Below are positions 1-6,286 of a DNA stretch of 8,509 nt, in pieces; the stretch's first letter is position 1, and each line of letters opens with the position of its first letter. Source of the DNA: Spirochaetia bacterium UBA5368 (lineage in GTDB: Bacteria > Spirochaetota > UBA4802 > UBA5368). Location of the stretch: assembly GCA_002407865.1 (NCBI GenBank), contig DHPI01000010.1, positions 54,665-63,173 on the forward strand, in the 5' to 3' direction. Below the pieces are notes generated by a model that was not told the origin of the DNA, ran no database searches, and worked only from the letters and a program-made list of their open reading frames with translations. The position numbers were made by a program, and so were the translations under genes.

Positions 1-372
1 TTATTTCTTTTTCTTGCTCAGCAACGGTTTTTTATTCCCCTTCCTCGTTCGCGCATTGTTTTTTGTATTCTGGCCTCGTACCGGCAAACCGCGCCTGTGC
101 CGTATTCCCCGGTAACAGCCTATATCCATGAGGCGCTTAATATTCATAGCAATTTCAGTGCGCAAATCGCCCTCAACTTTGTGATTCTTTTCAATGGCCT
201 GCCGCAAAACGCTGATTTCTTCATCGGTAAGATCCTTTACTCGCGTATCAGGACTGATATTCGTACCGCTGAGGATTTTTTTCGATGTCGGCAATCCTAT
301 GCCGTAAATATACGTGAGCGCAACCTCAATACGTTTTGCATTTGGTAAATCAACACCGGAAATTCGTGCCAT
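1..372 (-). CDS. rpsM: 30S ribosomal protein S13
   Basis: S13 sits in the head of the small subunit and contacts the P-site tRNA and the central bridges to the 50S. The product is 123 aa, the usual family length. The N-terminus [10 protein letters not shown] is canonical, followed by the helix-turn region around [14 protein letters not shown] (residues 21-34). The C-terminal signature [15 protein letters not shown] (residues 87-101) and NNARTRKG (105-112) lead into a lysine-rich tail that binds tRNA and rRNA. The ATG is preceded by AGAGG eight bases upstream. The stop codon occupies the first three bases of the window, so whatever follows (in most bacteria rpsK, rpsD, rpoA, rplQ) lies outside. 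It follows rpmJ by 34 bases, and the gap contains an A/T-rich hairpin. Identification is secure. Confidence 0.98.
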   Translation of the reverse strand: MARISGVDLPNAKRIEVALTYIYGIGLPTSKKILSGTNISPDTRVKDLTDEEISVLRQAIEKNHKVEGDLRTEIAMNIKRLMDIGCYRGIRHRRGLPVRGQNTKNNARTRKGNKKPLLSKKKK

Positions 373-389
373 ACATAACCTCTATATTG

Positions 390-411
390 AATAATAAACC
401 TGTTTATTATT
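390..411 (-). repeat. Perfect 9-bp inverted repeat (hairpin) across the rpmJ stop codon
   Basis: On the transcribed strand AATAATAAA, spacer CAGG, then TTTATTATT gives a perfect 9-bp stem made only of A-U pairs with a 4-base loop. It overlaps the rpmJ stop codon and ends 17 bases before the rpsM start. It lacks a G/C stem and a downstream U-tract, so it does not look like an intrinsic terminator. It could be a processing site or part of an rpsM leader structure, or chance in A/T-rich sequence. Confidence 0.6.
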
Positions 412-538
412 TGCCTGCAACTCTTTTCTTCTGCCGCTGTTTGTGTCTCGGATTGGCGCAGATCACCATAACAACGCCATGCCGCTTAATAACCTTGCAC
501 TCGCTGCATATTTTTTTAACCGAAACTCGTACCTTCAT
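407..538 (-). CDS. rpmJ: 50S ribosomal protein L36 (zinc-binding form)
   Basis: This is a 43-aa protein of the large subunit. It begins [17 protein letters not shown], the canonical L36 N-terminus, and contains the zinc ligands Cys11, Cys14, Cys27 and His32 (C-x2-C-x12-C-x4-H), so it is the C+ form. The core ends in NPRHKQRQ, the usual family ending. Here a short basic extension of about six residues (KRVAGK) follows, making it a little longer than the common 37-38 aa. The ATG has a strong AGGGG Shine-Dalgarno with seven A residues before the start. It sits between infA and rpsM, the standard position at the spc/alpha boundary. It is too short for many gene callers, but the motif match leaves little doubt. 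Confidence 0.97.
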   Translation of the reverse strand: MKVRVSVKKICSECKVIKRHGVVMVICANPRHKQRQKKRVAGK

Positions 539-557
539 TTTTTTTCCCCTGCAAACC

Positions 558-574
558 TGCGATCAGACATCGCA
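558..574 (-). repeat. Perfect 6-bp stem, 5-base loop, in the infA-rpmJ gap
   Basis: Transcribed strand: TGCGAT, loop GTCTG, ATCGCA. The stem begins at the first base after the infA stop codon and lies about 7 bases upstream of the rpmJ Shine-Dalgarno. No U-tract follows, so it is not a terminator. It fills almost half of the longest intergenic gap in the window. Confidence 0.55.
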
Positions 575-793
575 TTATTTAGTTCTGTACGTTATTCTGC
601 CCCTGCTGAGATCGTACGGAGACAACTCAACTGTCACTTTATCGCCAGGAAGAATTCGTATATAATGCATCCGCATTTTCCCTGAAATATGCGCCAGTAC
701 TATATGCCCGTTTTCAAGCTTTACCCTGAACATCGCGTTGGGCAAGGGCTCCACTACTACACCTTCAACCTCTATGGGTTCCTCTTTTGGCAT
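575..793 (-). CDS. infA: Translation initiation factor IF-1
   Basis: IF-1 binds the A site of the 30S subunit during initiation and assists IF-2 and IF-3. The product is 72 aa, the standard length, and is a single S1-like OB-fold: [13 protein letters not shown] at the start, then [20 protein letters not shown] (residues 22-41), [19 protein letters not shown] and the terminal GRITYRTK. The reading frame is open two codons further upstream (a GTG at 799). The ATG at 793 is preferred because it gives the canonical N-terminus and length, with AGAGAG five bases upstream. It starts 14 bases after the map stop codon. IF-1 next to map and rpmJ is the usual order in many bacteria. Confidence 0.98.
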   Translation of the reverse strand: MPKEEPIEVEGVVVEPLPNAMFRVKLENGHIVLAHISGKMRMHYIRILPGDKVTVELSPYDLSRGRITYRTK

Positions 794-798
794 ACACA

Positions 799-804
799 CT
801 CTCT
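799..804 (-). promoter_or_regulatory. Ribosome binding site of infA (decides start)
   Basis: AGAGAG lies five bases before ATG 793. The alternative GTG at 799 would overlap this site, so the ATG is favoured. The match to the consensus is only moderate. Confidence 0.5.
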
Positions 805-807
805 ATT

Positions 808-1581
808 TCAATTAAAATTTTTCCCTCGGGTCAAAATTTTTGCTTTTCCGTCAACAATTGCCACTGTATGTTCAAAATGCGCCGATAAACTGGCATCTTT
901 TGTTACAACAGTCCATTGATCGTCCAGTACATTGACATCACATGTGCCGATATTAATCATCGGCTCAATCGCAAAAACCATCCCATCGCGTATCCTCGGG
1001 CCTTTCCCGGGAGACCCAAAATTGGGGATGGACGGTTCTTCGTGAAGGTTCCTGCCTATTCCATGTCCTACAAATTCACGAACCGGTGTAAATCCAAATT
1101 GCGTCACATACTCCTCGACCGCATGCGAAACATCCGAAATCCTGTTTCCGGTACACGCCTTCTCAATCCCCTGATACAGGGCCTCACGAGTCGCGTTTAT
1201 CAGGCGGTCTGCGGCATCGCCGCCAGTTCCCGCCACATACGTTCGCGCTGAATCACCGTAATATCCCCTGTAAAGAACACCCATGTCAAGTCCGATAATA
1301 TCGCCATTTTTAAGCGTCTCATCTTTACTTGGTATTCCATGAACAACAACTTCATTTATCGACGTGCATACGGCAGCGGGATACCCTCGATAACCAAGAA
1401 ACGCAGGCGCAGCTTTATATCTTTTAATAGCATCTCGCGCCAGTACGTCTATTTCATAGGTTGAGACGCCAACATCTATAATCTTCTCAATCTCGTCCAG
1501 CACACATGCCGTTATTAAACAAGCTTCTTCAATCCGCGCAATCTGCTCTCTATTATATAAATATATACCCAATGTAGTCAA
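808..1581 (-). CDS. map: Methionine aminopeptidase, type I
   Basis: The enzyme removes the initiator methionine from nascent proteins as they leave the ribosome. It is 257 aa with the pita-bread fold. The five metal ligands are visible: Asp99 (GLDMG), Asp110 (YYGDSART), His173 (FVGHGIG), Glu206 (AIEP) and Glu237 (FEHT). The substrate-side histidines His81 (VVVHGIP) and His180 (LHEEPSIPN) are also present. There is no N-terminal zinc-finger extension, so it is the short type Ia form. The start is uncertain: there is no ATG near the N-terminus. TTG 1581 has a GAGCGGG-like site four bases upstream, and TTG 1572 (giving GIYLYNREQ) is the alternative. An in-frame stop lies four codons upstream of 1581. 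It follows secY by 21 bases and precedes infA by 14. The function is secure, the exact start less so. Confidence 0.95.
   Translation of the reverse strand: MTTLGIYLYNREQIARIEEACLITACVLDEIEKIIDVGVSTYEIDVLARDAIKRYKAAPAFLGYRGYPAAVCTSINEVVVHGIPSKDETLKNGDIIGLDMGVLYRGYYGDSARTYVAGTGGDAADRLINATREALYQGIEKACTGNRISDVSHAVEEYVTQFGFTPVREFVGHGIGRNLHEEPSIPNFGSPGKGPRIRDGMVFAIEPMINIGTCDVNVLDDQWTVVTKDASLSAHFEHTVAIVDGKAKILTRGKNFN
814..840 (-). repeat. AAAATTTT inverted repeat at the 3' end of map
   Basis: Two copies of AAAATTTT (833-840 and 814-821) flank an 11-base spacer within the last codons of map. They can pair as an 8-bp A-U stem. The motif is itself palindromic and the stem contains only A-U pairs, so it is weak. 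I see no functional assignment. Confidence 0.35.
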
Positions 1582-1602
1582 TCGACCCGCTCAAAGTAAA
1601 TA

Positions 1603-2946
1603 TCAATACCTGCCCCGTATTCGCCCTTTCTTGATAAAACCATCATAATGACGCATAAGCAACTGCGATTCAATCTGCTTTAGAGTGTCAAGGGCAACAC
1701 CGACAATAATCAGCAGGGAAGTCCCACCGAACAGATATGCCATTTCGGGGGAAACCTCTTCCGGCCAGATGCGGATAATAAAGTCGGGCGTAATCGCAAT
1801 TAACGCAAGGAATATCGATCCCGAAAGGGTGATACGATTTAAAATATACATGATGTAATCGGCAGTGTTTTTTCCCGGCCGGATCCCAGGAATGAAACCG
1901 CCGTATTTTTTCAGATTTTCCGATATATCCACAGGATTGAACTGAATCGCCGTGTAGAAATAACAGAAAAATATTATCAACGCCCCGTATAGAATCATAT
2001 ACGCGGCATGTCCGGGCGACAACCAGTATTGCATTTTCGTGAAAATTGCGTATTTACTCCCGCCGAACATATTGCTGATCTGTGCGGGAAATAGAATCAC
2101 CGACGACGCGAAAATAATAGGAATAACACCAGCCGCATTAACACGTAACGGAATCGACTGCGAAGTCATCTGGACCATACGACGCCCGACAACCCGTTTG
2201 CCATATTGCACCGGAATTTTCCGCACACCGAGCGTCAGCATTATCGATGCCGCCACAACAAGCACGAACAAACCAATGAGGATAATTCCAATAATCGGAT
2301 CACTTCTGGTAATAATTCTGTTAACTGTATCCATGGACGCCGCCGGAACGCGCACCACGATACCGGCAAAAATTATAAGTGAGATTCCATTCCCAATGCC
2401 ACGTTCAGTTATTATCTCGCCAAGCCACATGAGAACCATAGTGCCTGTCGTTATCGCTATAACCGCGACAAGTATAAACCCAATACCCGAATCTTTCGGC
2501 ACAACCGCTCCTTTCGCTGAAGACATCGACTTCATCCAGAAAGTCAAGCCCAGCGACTGGATCGCGCAAAGAAACACGGTGCCATAGCGGGTATACTGAT
2601 TGATCTTTTTATATCCTTCGGGGCCTTCTTTCGACAACTTCTCCAGCGACGGTATCACAACAGTCAAAAGCTGCATAATAATAGAGGCTGATATATACGG
2701 CATAATCCCAAGCGCAAAAATAGTAAACCGTTTCAGCGCTCCTCCGGCAAACAAATCGAAAAAATCAAGAAGCCCGCCGGCGGAACTTTTGGCAGCCTGC
2801 TCAAAATAGGATTTCAGCGCCTCAACATTTATGCCCGGTATCGGGATGTGCGCTCCGATTCTGTATACGATCAGTATGAATACCGTAAAAAGAATCCTTT
2901 TCCTGAGTTCAGGAATCTTGAATATGTTTATAACAGCACTAGCCAT
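1603..2946 (-). CDS. secY: Preprotein translocase channel subunit SecY
   Basis: SecY forms the inner-membrane channel (with SecE and SecG) through which SecA- or ribosome-driven polypeptides are exported or inserted. It is 447 aa, a normal length, with about ten hydrophobic segments. TM1 is at roughly residues 17-36 (ILFTVFILIVYRIGAHIPIP). The plug-helix region GGLLDFFDLFAGGAL is at 57-71, and TM2b around ALGIMPYISASIIMQLL at 78-94. WLGEIITERGIGNGISLI is at 174-191. The cytoplasmic loop with YGKRVVGRR is at 248-256. The loop with the conserved arginine, GIRPGKNTADYI (Arg356), is at 354-365, and the C-terminal tail GFIKKGRIRGRY is positively charged. The ATG follows AAGAGGGG, which shares bases with the rplO stop codon nine bases away, so expression is probably coupled to rplO. 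No adk gene follows; map comes next. Confidence 0.99.
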   Translation of the reverse strand: MASAVINIFKIPELRKRILFTVFILIVYRIGAHIPIPGINVEALKSYFEQAAKSSAGGLLDFFDLFAGGALKRFTIFALGIMPYISASIIMQLLTVVIPSLEKLSKEGPEGYKKINQYTRYGTVFLCAIQSLGLTFWMKSMSSAKGAVVPKDSGIGFILVAVIAITTGTMVLMWLGEIITERGIGNGISLIIFAGIVVRVPAASMDTVNRIITRSDPIIGIILIGLFVLVVAASIMLTLGVRKIPVQYGKRVVGRRMVQMTSQSIPLRVNAAGVIPIIFASSVILFPAQISNMFGGSKYAIFTKMQYWLSPGHAAYMILYGALIIFFCYFYTAIQFNPVDISENLKKYGGFIPGIRPGKNTADYIMYILNRITLSGSIFLALIAITPDFIIRIWPEEVSPEMAYLFGGTSLLIIVGVALDTLKQIESQLLMRHYDGFIKKGRIRGRY

Positions 2947-2955
2947 TTGCCCCTC

Positions 2956-3420
2956 TTAGAGCTCTTCTGTATTTGCTTTCAAAGACTGTATAACGACAGA
3001 GCCGCCGGCTTTCTCTATCTTTTCCTTTGCTGCGGCAGAAAAGGCGTCGGCGGTAACCTTAATGGATTTCGCAATCTCCCCTGTCCCAAGCACCTTTACT
3101 TTGACATTGCTCTTCTTTATCAAACCTTTTTTCTTCAGCACATCAACGCTTATTTCAGCCGCATCAAGCGCAGCAAGTTGTTCAATATTAATTACCTGAT
3201 ATTCTTCCTTGAAGATATTATTAAAACCCCGTTTGGGTACGCGTCGCTGCAACGGCATCTGGCCGCCTTCGTATCCCGGCTTGCTCCTTGCTCCCGACCT
3301 GCTCATCTGCCCCTTCTGGCCGCGGCAACTTGTCTTGCCATGTCCGCTTGCAGTACCGCGCCCGACACGCTTACGATCGCGATGTGATTCAGGTTTTCTT
3401 AACGTGTATATCTGTTCCAT
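2956..3420 (-). CDS. rplO: 50S ribosomal protein L15
   Basis: L15 is a late-assembling large-subunit protein that spans 23S rRNA domains. At 154 aa it is slightly longer than the common 144-150. The extended, basic and glycine-rich N-terminal half carries GRGTASGHGKTSCRGQKGQ (residues 20-38), SRSGARSKPGYEGGQMPLQRR (40-60) and VPKRGFNN. The globular C-terminal half includes INIEQLAAL and VKVLGTGEI, and ends in the A-x-A-x-x-KIEKAGG segment typical of the family. The ATG is 14 bases after the rpmD stop. The Shine-Dalgarno (CGAG, distant) is poor compared with neighbouring genes, so translation may depend on coupling to rpmD. secY directly follows, the standard order. Confidence 0.98.
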   Translation of the reverse strand: MEQIYTLRKPESHRDRKRVGRGTASGHGKTSCRGQKGQMSRSGARSKPGYEGGQMPLQRRVPKRGFNNIFKEEYQVINIEQLAALDAAEISVDVLKKKGLIKKSNVKVKVLGTGEIAKSIKVTADAFSAAAKEKIEKAGGSVVIQSLKANTEEL

Positions 3421-3434
3421 AACACTGTGACTCG

Positions 3435-3623
3435 CTATTTATTAATATCTTTCACTTCAACCATATGTTTTACAACGTTGATCATGCCGCGTATAACCGG
3501 ATTATCATCGTGAACACGAACCGCATTGATTTTGCGCAATCCCAGCGCGCGAAGAGTTGCACGCTGAGCCGGCCGCTTCCCGGCAGCGCTCCTAACTTGC
3601 CTGATTTCAATTTTTTTCGCCAT
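3435..3623 (-). CDS. rpmD: 50S ribosomal protein L30
   Basis: L30 is a small 50S protein with a ferredoxin-like fold. From ATG 3623 the product is 62 aa: MAKKIEIRQVRSAAG, then RATLRALGLRKINAVRVHDD, the family's diagnostic central helix and strand, and IRGMINVVKHMVEV. It is two to three residues longer than the usual 59-60 because of the end KDINK. The frame is open up to a GTG at 3632, and ATG 3626 is also possible. ATG 3623 is chosen because AAGGTG lies six bases upstream and MAKK matches family N-termini. It overlaps nothing and starts 12 bases after the rpsE stop. The position between rpsE and rplO is canonical. Confidence 0.96.
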   Translation of the reverse strand: MAKKIEIRQVRSAAGKRPAQRATLRALGLRKINAVRVHDDNPVIRGMINVVKHMVEVKDINK

Positions 3624-3629
3624 CATCCG

Positions 3630-3635
3630 CACCTT
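3630..3635 (-). promoter_or_regulatory. Ribosome binding site of rpmD (decides start)
   Basis: AAGGTG is placed three bases from ATG 3626 and six from ATG 3623, and overlaps the alternative GTG 3632. The second ATG of the ATGATG pair therefore fits best. The site begins next to the rpsE stop codon (TAAAAGGTG). Confidence 0.6.
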
Positions 3636-4151
3636 TTACGCTTCCCATAATTTATTCAGGGGGATTTCGCGCATCTCCGCAGATTCTTTCAAACTCCGCA
3701 GTTGCAACAATCCATCCAGAGTCGCCTTGACTACATTCAACGGATTTCGTGATCCCTGAGCTTTTGTAAGAACATCGGAAATGCCAGCTCTTTCGATGAC
3801 CGCCCTGACCGACGCGCCTGCTATAATTCCTGTCCCCGGCGTAGCCGGCTTCAGTATAACCGTGGCAGACTTGAATCTACCCACAACGGCGTGGGGGATT
3901 GTCATCTTGCTCCTCTGAATTTCATATACATTCTTTTTTGCGCTTTCAACGCTTTTCCTTATCGCGTCCGGAACCTCATTTGCCTTCCCGAATCCAACGC
4001 CGATATGGCCGTTCCCATCCCCGACAACAGACAGGGCGTTGAACGAAAACCGTCTTCCTCCTTTTACAACTTTCGCAACACGGTTTATCGTGACGACCTT
4101 TTCGGTCAATTCAAGCCCATCGGATTTAATACGTTTTCTGAGTAGTTTCAT
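3636..4151 (-). CDS. rpsE: 30S ribosomal protein S5
   Basis: S5 lies at the back of the 30S neck, contributes to decoding accuracy and mRNA entry, and is where classic spectinomycin-resistance mutations map. From ATG 4151 it is 171 aa. The N-terminal double-stranded-RNA-binding domain runs from about residue 14 ([20 protein letters not shown]) through [20 protein letters not shown] to about 80. The C-terminal S5 fold includes [17 protein letters not shown] and [20 protein letters not shown]. The spectinomycin loop reads [10 protein letters not shown] (residues 28-37), with no deviation I recognise as a resistance change. A TTG at 4157 would add two residues; the ATG is preferred because AGGGGTGA lies six bases upstream. 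That site includes the rplR stop, giving tight coupling. Confidence 0.98.
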   Translation of the reverse strand: MKLLRKRIKSDGLELTEKVVTINRVAKVVKGGRRFSFNALSVVGDGNGHIGVGFGKANEVPDAIRKSVESAKKNVYEIQRSKMTIPHAVVGRFKSATVILKPATPGTGIIAGASVRAVIERAGISDVLTKAQGSRNPLNVVKATLDGLLQLRSLKESAEMREIPLNKLWEA

Positions 4152-4157
4152 CAGCAA

Positions 4158-4165
4158 TCACCCCT
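4158..4165 (-). promoter_or_regulatory. Ribosome binding site of rpsE, sharing bases with the rplR stop
   Basis: AGGGGTGA lies six bases before ATG 4151. Its first two bases are the last two of the rplR TAG stop codon. This supports ATG 4151 over TTG 4157. Confidence 0.65.
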
Positions 4166-4532
4166 AAAATTCAAGACCATGCTCACGCGCCGCATCTGCA
4201 AACGCCTTTACTTTCCCGTGGTACAGATATCCGTTTCTGTCGAACACAACGCTTTTAATATTCTGTGAAACAGCTTTTTCCGCAAGAATCTTACCCAGCG
4301 CGGCTGCCGCCTCTTTATTGCCTTTAACCTTCATCTGAAGGAAATCTTTCTCATATGTAGACGCCGCAACAAGCGTATGTCCCTTTACGTCATCAATTAT
4401 CTGGGCATAAAACCCTCTGTTGCTTCGCGAAATACACAACCGAAGTTTACTAATGTTTCCCGCTTTTATCTTACGTTTTACTCGCAGCTTCCTTCGTTCG
4501 TAACGGGCTTTCTTTAACTGTAACTTATCCAT
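4164..4532 (-). CDS. rplR: 50S ribosomal protein L18
   Basis: L18 binds 5S rRNA together with L5 and L25 and forms the central protuberance. The product is 122 aa, close to the family's usual 117-122. The basic N-terminal tail (KKARYERRKLRVKRKI, residues 7-22) is followed by RLCISRSNRGFYAQIIDD, the VAASTYEK strand and the closing VVFDRNGYLYHGKVKAFADAAREHGLEF block, all diagnostic for L18. The start codon overlaps the rplF stop by one base (TAATG), a classical termination-reinitiation arrangement. An AGGGA site within the end of rplF also supports the start. rpsE follows after 12 bases. Confidence 0.98.
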   Translation of the reverse strand: MDKLQLKKARYERRKLRVKRKIKAGNISKLRLCISRSNRGFYAQIIDDVKGHTLVAASTYEKDFLQMKVKGNKEAAAALGKILAEKAVSQNIKSVVFDRNGYLYHGKVKAFADAAREHGLEF

Positions 4533-5077
4533 TATTTTTTCCCTGTTTTACCAGCTTTTTTCCTTACGCGCTCGTCTTTATAACGTATCCCTTTCCCTTT
4601 GTACGGTTCCGGAGGTCTTAAATCACGAATGTTCGCCGCAACCTGACCGACTATCTGCTTGTTGATCCCCTTAACCTTCAATTTTGTTGGGTCAAGCACC
4701 TCAACCTTTATTCCTTCCGGGGGGGTAAACGTTATGGAATGCGAATACCCAAGCTGAAACACGACACTATCGTTCTGCTGCGTTGCCCTGTAGCCTACGC
4801 CCACGATTTCAAGATCTTTCTCAAATCCCTGGGAGACGCCCTTTATTACATTCGCCAAAAGCGCACGCGACAATCCATGAACGGCTCCGGCCTTTTCCAC
4901 CTCTCCAGGCGCCGCCGACAGCACTTCGATACTGTTTTCTTCAATCTTCAACTGTACGCCATTCATCAACTGAAGGCTATCACTTCCAAGAGGTCCCTTG
5001 ACGTCAACAATACGACCTTGCACATTGACCGTAACGCCGCCGGGGATCTGAATTATTTTCTTACCTATTCTTGACAT
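4532..5077 (-). CDS. rplF: 50S ribosomal protein L6
   Basis: L6 sits near the GTPase-associated centre and the sarcin-ricin loop. From ATG 5077 the product is 181 aa (family about 177-180). It has two tandem copies of the same fold, roughly residues 1-82 and 83-181. Landmarks are MSRIGKKIIQIPGGVTV at the start, VKGPLGS (27-33), HGLSRALLANVIKGVSQGF (67-85), VGVGYRA (92-98) and the C-terminal signature RPPEPYKGKGIRYKDE (154-169), followed by a lysine-rich end. The frame continues to a TTG at 5083, but ATG gives the canonical MSRIGKK start. The Shine-Dalgarno is weak (GAGTGG, seven bases away). It is 26 bases after rpsH and overlaps rplR by one base. Confidence 0.98.
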   Translation of the reverse strand: MSRIGKKIIQIPGGVTVNVQGRIVDVKGPLGSDSLQLMNGVQLKIEENSIEVLSAAPGEVEKAGAVHGLSRALLANVIKGVSQGFEKDLEIVGVGYRATQQNDSVVFQLGYSHSITFTPPEGIKVEVLDPTKLKVKGINKQIVGQVAANIRDLRPPEPYKGKGIRYKDERVRKKAGKTGKK

Positions 5078-5103
5078 GGCCAACCACTCATATTCATGCT
5101 ATA

Positions 5104-5505
5104 TTATGAAATCTCACAGACAATCTCACCGCCGACATTCAGTTTTTTGGCGGATTTATTGGTGATTACACCCTTCGACGTCGATAATATCCTTATTCCT
5201 ATGTTGTTATACACAGGTCGCAAATCTTCAGCACTTACATATACCCTGCGGCCGGGCTTACTTATACGTTGCAGGCTTAATATCGCCGGTTGATTGTTCG
5301 CATTATACTTCAGATACAGGCGGAGCAATTTTTGCTTGTTATCATCAATAATTTTAAAATTCTTAATAAATCCCTCATCCTTCAATATTTTGGCGATCGA
5401 CACCTTCATTTTCGACGAGGGAATATCAACTTTAAGATGACCGGCCTTAATGGCGTTTCTCATCCTCGTTAACATATCAGAAATCGGATCCGAAATACAG
5501 CTCAT
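5104..5505 (-). CDS. rpsH: 30S ribosomal protein S8
   Basis: S8 is a primary 16S rRNA-binding protein of the central domain. In enterobacteria it also represses translation of the spc operon by binding mRNA near the rplE start. The product is 133 aa, the usual 130-133. It begins with MSCISDPISDMLTRMRNA, typical for the family, contains VDIPSSKMKVSIAKILKDEGFI (residues 26-47), and ends in the RNA-binding C-terminal domain with SKPGRRVY, LRPVYNNIGIRILSTSKGVITNKSA and the terminal GGEIVCEIS. The ATG has GGGAG about ten bases upstream, slightly far. It lies 28 bases after rpsN and 26 before rplF. Whether S8 autoregulates here cannot be seen. Confidence 0.98.
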   Translation of the reverse strand: MSCISDPISDMLTRMRNAIKAGHLKVDIPSSKMKVSIAKILKDEGFIKNFKIIDDNKQKLLRLYLKYNANNQPAILSLQRISKPGRRVYVSAEDLRPVYNNIGIRILSTSKGVITNKSAKKLNVGGEIVCEIS

Positions 5506-5533
5506 ATCACTACTGCTCCCTTTTTAAGTTGTT

Positions 5534-5719
5534 TTACCACGATGATTTTGTGACTCCGGGCAACTTACCGGCGGTCGCCAGATCCCGGAAACACAGCCTG
5601 CACATCTCGAATCTTCTTAAATAACCTCTCGGCCTTCCGCATATCTTGCAGCGATTATGCTGCCGAACCTCAAACTTCGGCGCCCGTATACTTTTTGCGA
5701 TCAAGCTCTTTTTTGCCAC
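5534..5719 (-). CDS. rpsN: 30S ribosomal protein S14, zinc-binding type (type Z)
   Basis: S14 binds the 3' major domain of 16S rRNA in the 30S head. From GTG 5719 the product is exactly 61 aa, the standard size of the zinc-binding version: [19 protein letters not shown], then [20 protein letters not shown] with the four zinc ligands Cys24, Cys27, Cys40 and Cys43, and the invariant ending [12 protein letters not shown] three codons upstream (5728) would give 64 aa, but it would lie inside the Shine-Dalgarno sequence and depart from the conserved N-terminus. A non-ATG start with a strong binding site is unusual among the neighbours. It begins 11 bases after the rplE stop; rpsH follows. Only the zinc form is present in this window. 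Confidence 0.97.
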   Translation of the reverse strand: MAKKSLIAKSIRAPKFEVRQHNRCKICGRPRGYLRRFEMCRLCFRDLATAGKLPGVTKSSW

Positions 5720-5724
5720 AATAT

Positions 5725-5732
5725 TCACCCCT
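5725..5732 (-). promoter_or_regulatory. Ribosome binding site of rpsN, sharing bases with the rplE stop
   Basis: AGGGGTGA lies five bases before GTG 5719 and uses the last two bases of the rplE TAG. It overlaps the alternative GTG 5728, which argues against that start. Confidence 0.7.
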
Positions 5733-6273
5733 AATCTCTGAACGGCATTTTAAACTCATCGAGCAATGCTTTTACCTCTTCTCTGCTTTTCGCATTGGAA
5801 ACGATCGTTATATTAATACCATGAATTTTATCTACCTTGTCAAAATTTATTTCAGGGAAAATAATCTGCTCTTTTACAGAAAAGTTATAATTCCCGAAAT
5901 TATCAAATGATTTCGGCGACAATCCCTTAAAGTCCCTTACACGTGGAAGCGCGATATTGATAAGCCTGTCAAGAAATTCATACATGACATCGCCGCGGAG
6001 AGTAACCCTGCAGCCTACATCGTACCCTTCACGTATTTTGAAATTTGCTACCGATTTCTTCGCTACAGTTTTAACTGCACGCTGCCCCGTAATCCGCGTT
6101 AATTCTTCAATTGTCGCATTCAACGCATTCTGATTTGAGTGAGCGTCGCCCATCCCTACATTCAGTACTATCTTTTCGAGTTTCGGCGCCTGCATGGCCG
6201 ATTTATATTTAAACCGGTCAATCAGCTTCTTCTTAATGGTTTTATCATACTCGACTTTAAGCCTTGCAGCCAT
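5731..6273 (-). CDS. rplE: 50S ribosomal protein L5
   Basis: L5 binds 5S rRNA, forms bridge B1b with S13 and contacts P-site tRNA. From ATG 6273 it is 180 aa (family about 179). It begins [13 protein letters not shown], and the L5 signature [14 protein letters not shown] is at residues 31-44. [23 protein letters not shown] (61-83) and [29 protein letters not shown] (87-115) follow. The end is [27 protein letters not shown], the standard L5 finish. The frame extends to a GTG at 6282, but that codon falls within the Shine-Dalgarno. ATG 6273 is therefore preferred, 11 bases after the rplX stop. In E. coli this junction holds the S8 repressor site; I could not recognise an equivalent fold here. 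Confidence 0.98.
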   Translation of the reverse strand: MAARLKVEYDKTIKKKLIDRFKYKSAMQAPKLEKIVLNVGMGDAHSNQNALNATIEELTRITGQRAVKTVAKKSVANFKIREGYDVGCRVTLRGDVMYEFLDRLINIALPRVRDFKGLSPKSFDNFGNYNFSVKEQIIFPEINFDKVDKIHGINITIVSNAKSREEVKALLDEFKMPFRD

Positions 6274-6278
6274 TTCAT

Positions 6279-6286
6279 TCACCCTT
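6279..6286 (-). promoter_or_regulatory. Ribosome binding site of rplE, sharing bases with the rplX stop
   Basis: AAGGGTGA lies five bases before ATG 6273 and includes the last two bases of the rplX TAA stop. It overlaps the alternative GTG 6282, which makes that start unlikely. Confidence 0.68.

Noticed and set aside
808..845. Intrinsic terminator at the end of map (AAAATTTT repeats around CCCGAGGG)
   Set aside because: The outer stem is only A-U, the inner CCC/GGG have just two bases between them, and infA follows after 14 bases. A terminator here would cut off infA, rpmJ and rpsM.
2039..2587. Long plus-strand open frame (182 codons) opposite secY
   Set aside because: It is antisense to a fully conserved secY. 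The translation is low-complexity (rich in I, T, P) with no recognisable domain, and it has no convincing binding site. Shadow frame.
2848..3387. Plus-strand open frame (179 codons) opposite secY/rplO
   Set aside because: It overlaps the start of secY and most of rplO on the other strand, crosses their junction and shows no domain. The conserved minus-strand genes explain the sequence.
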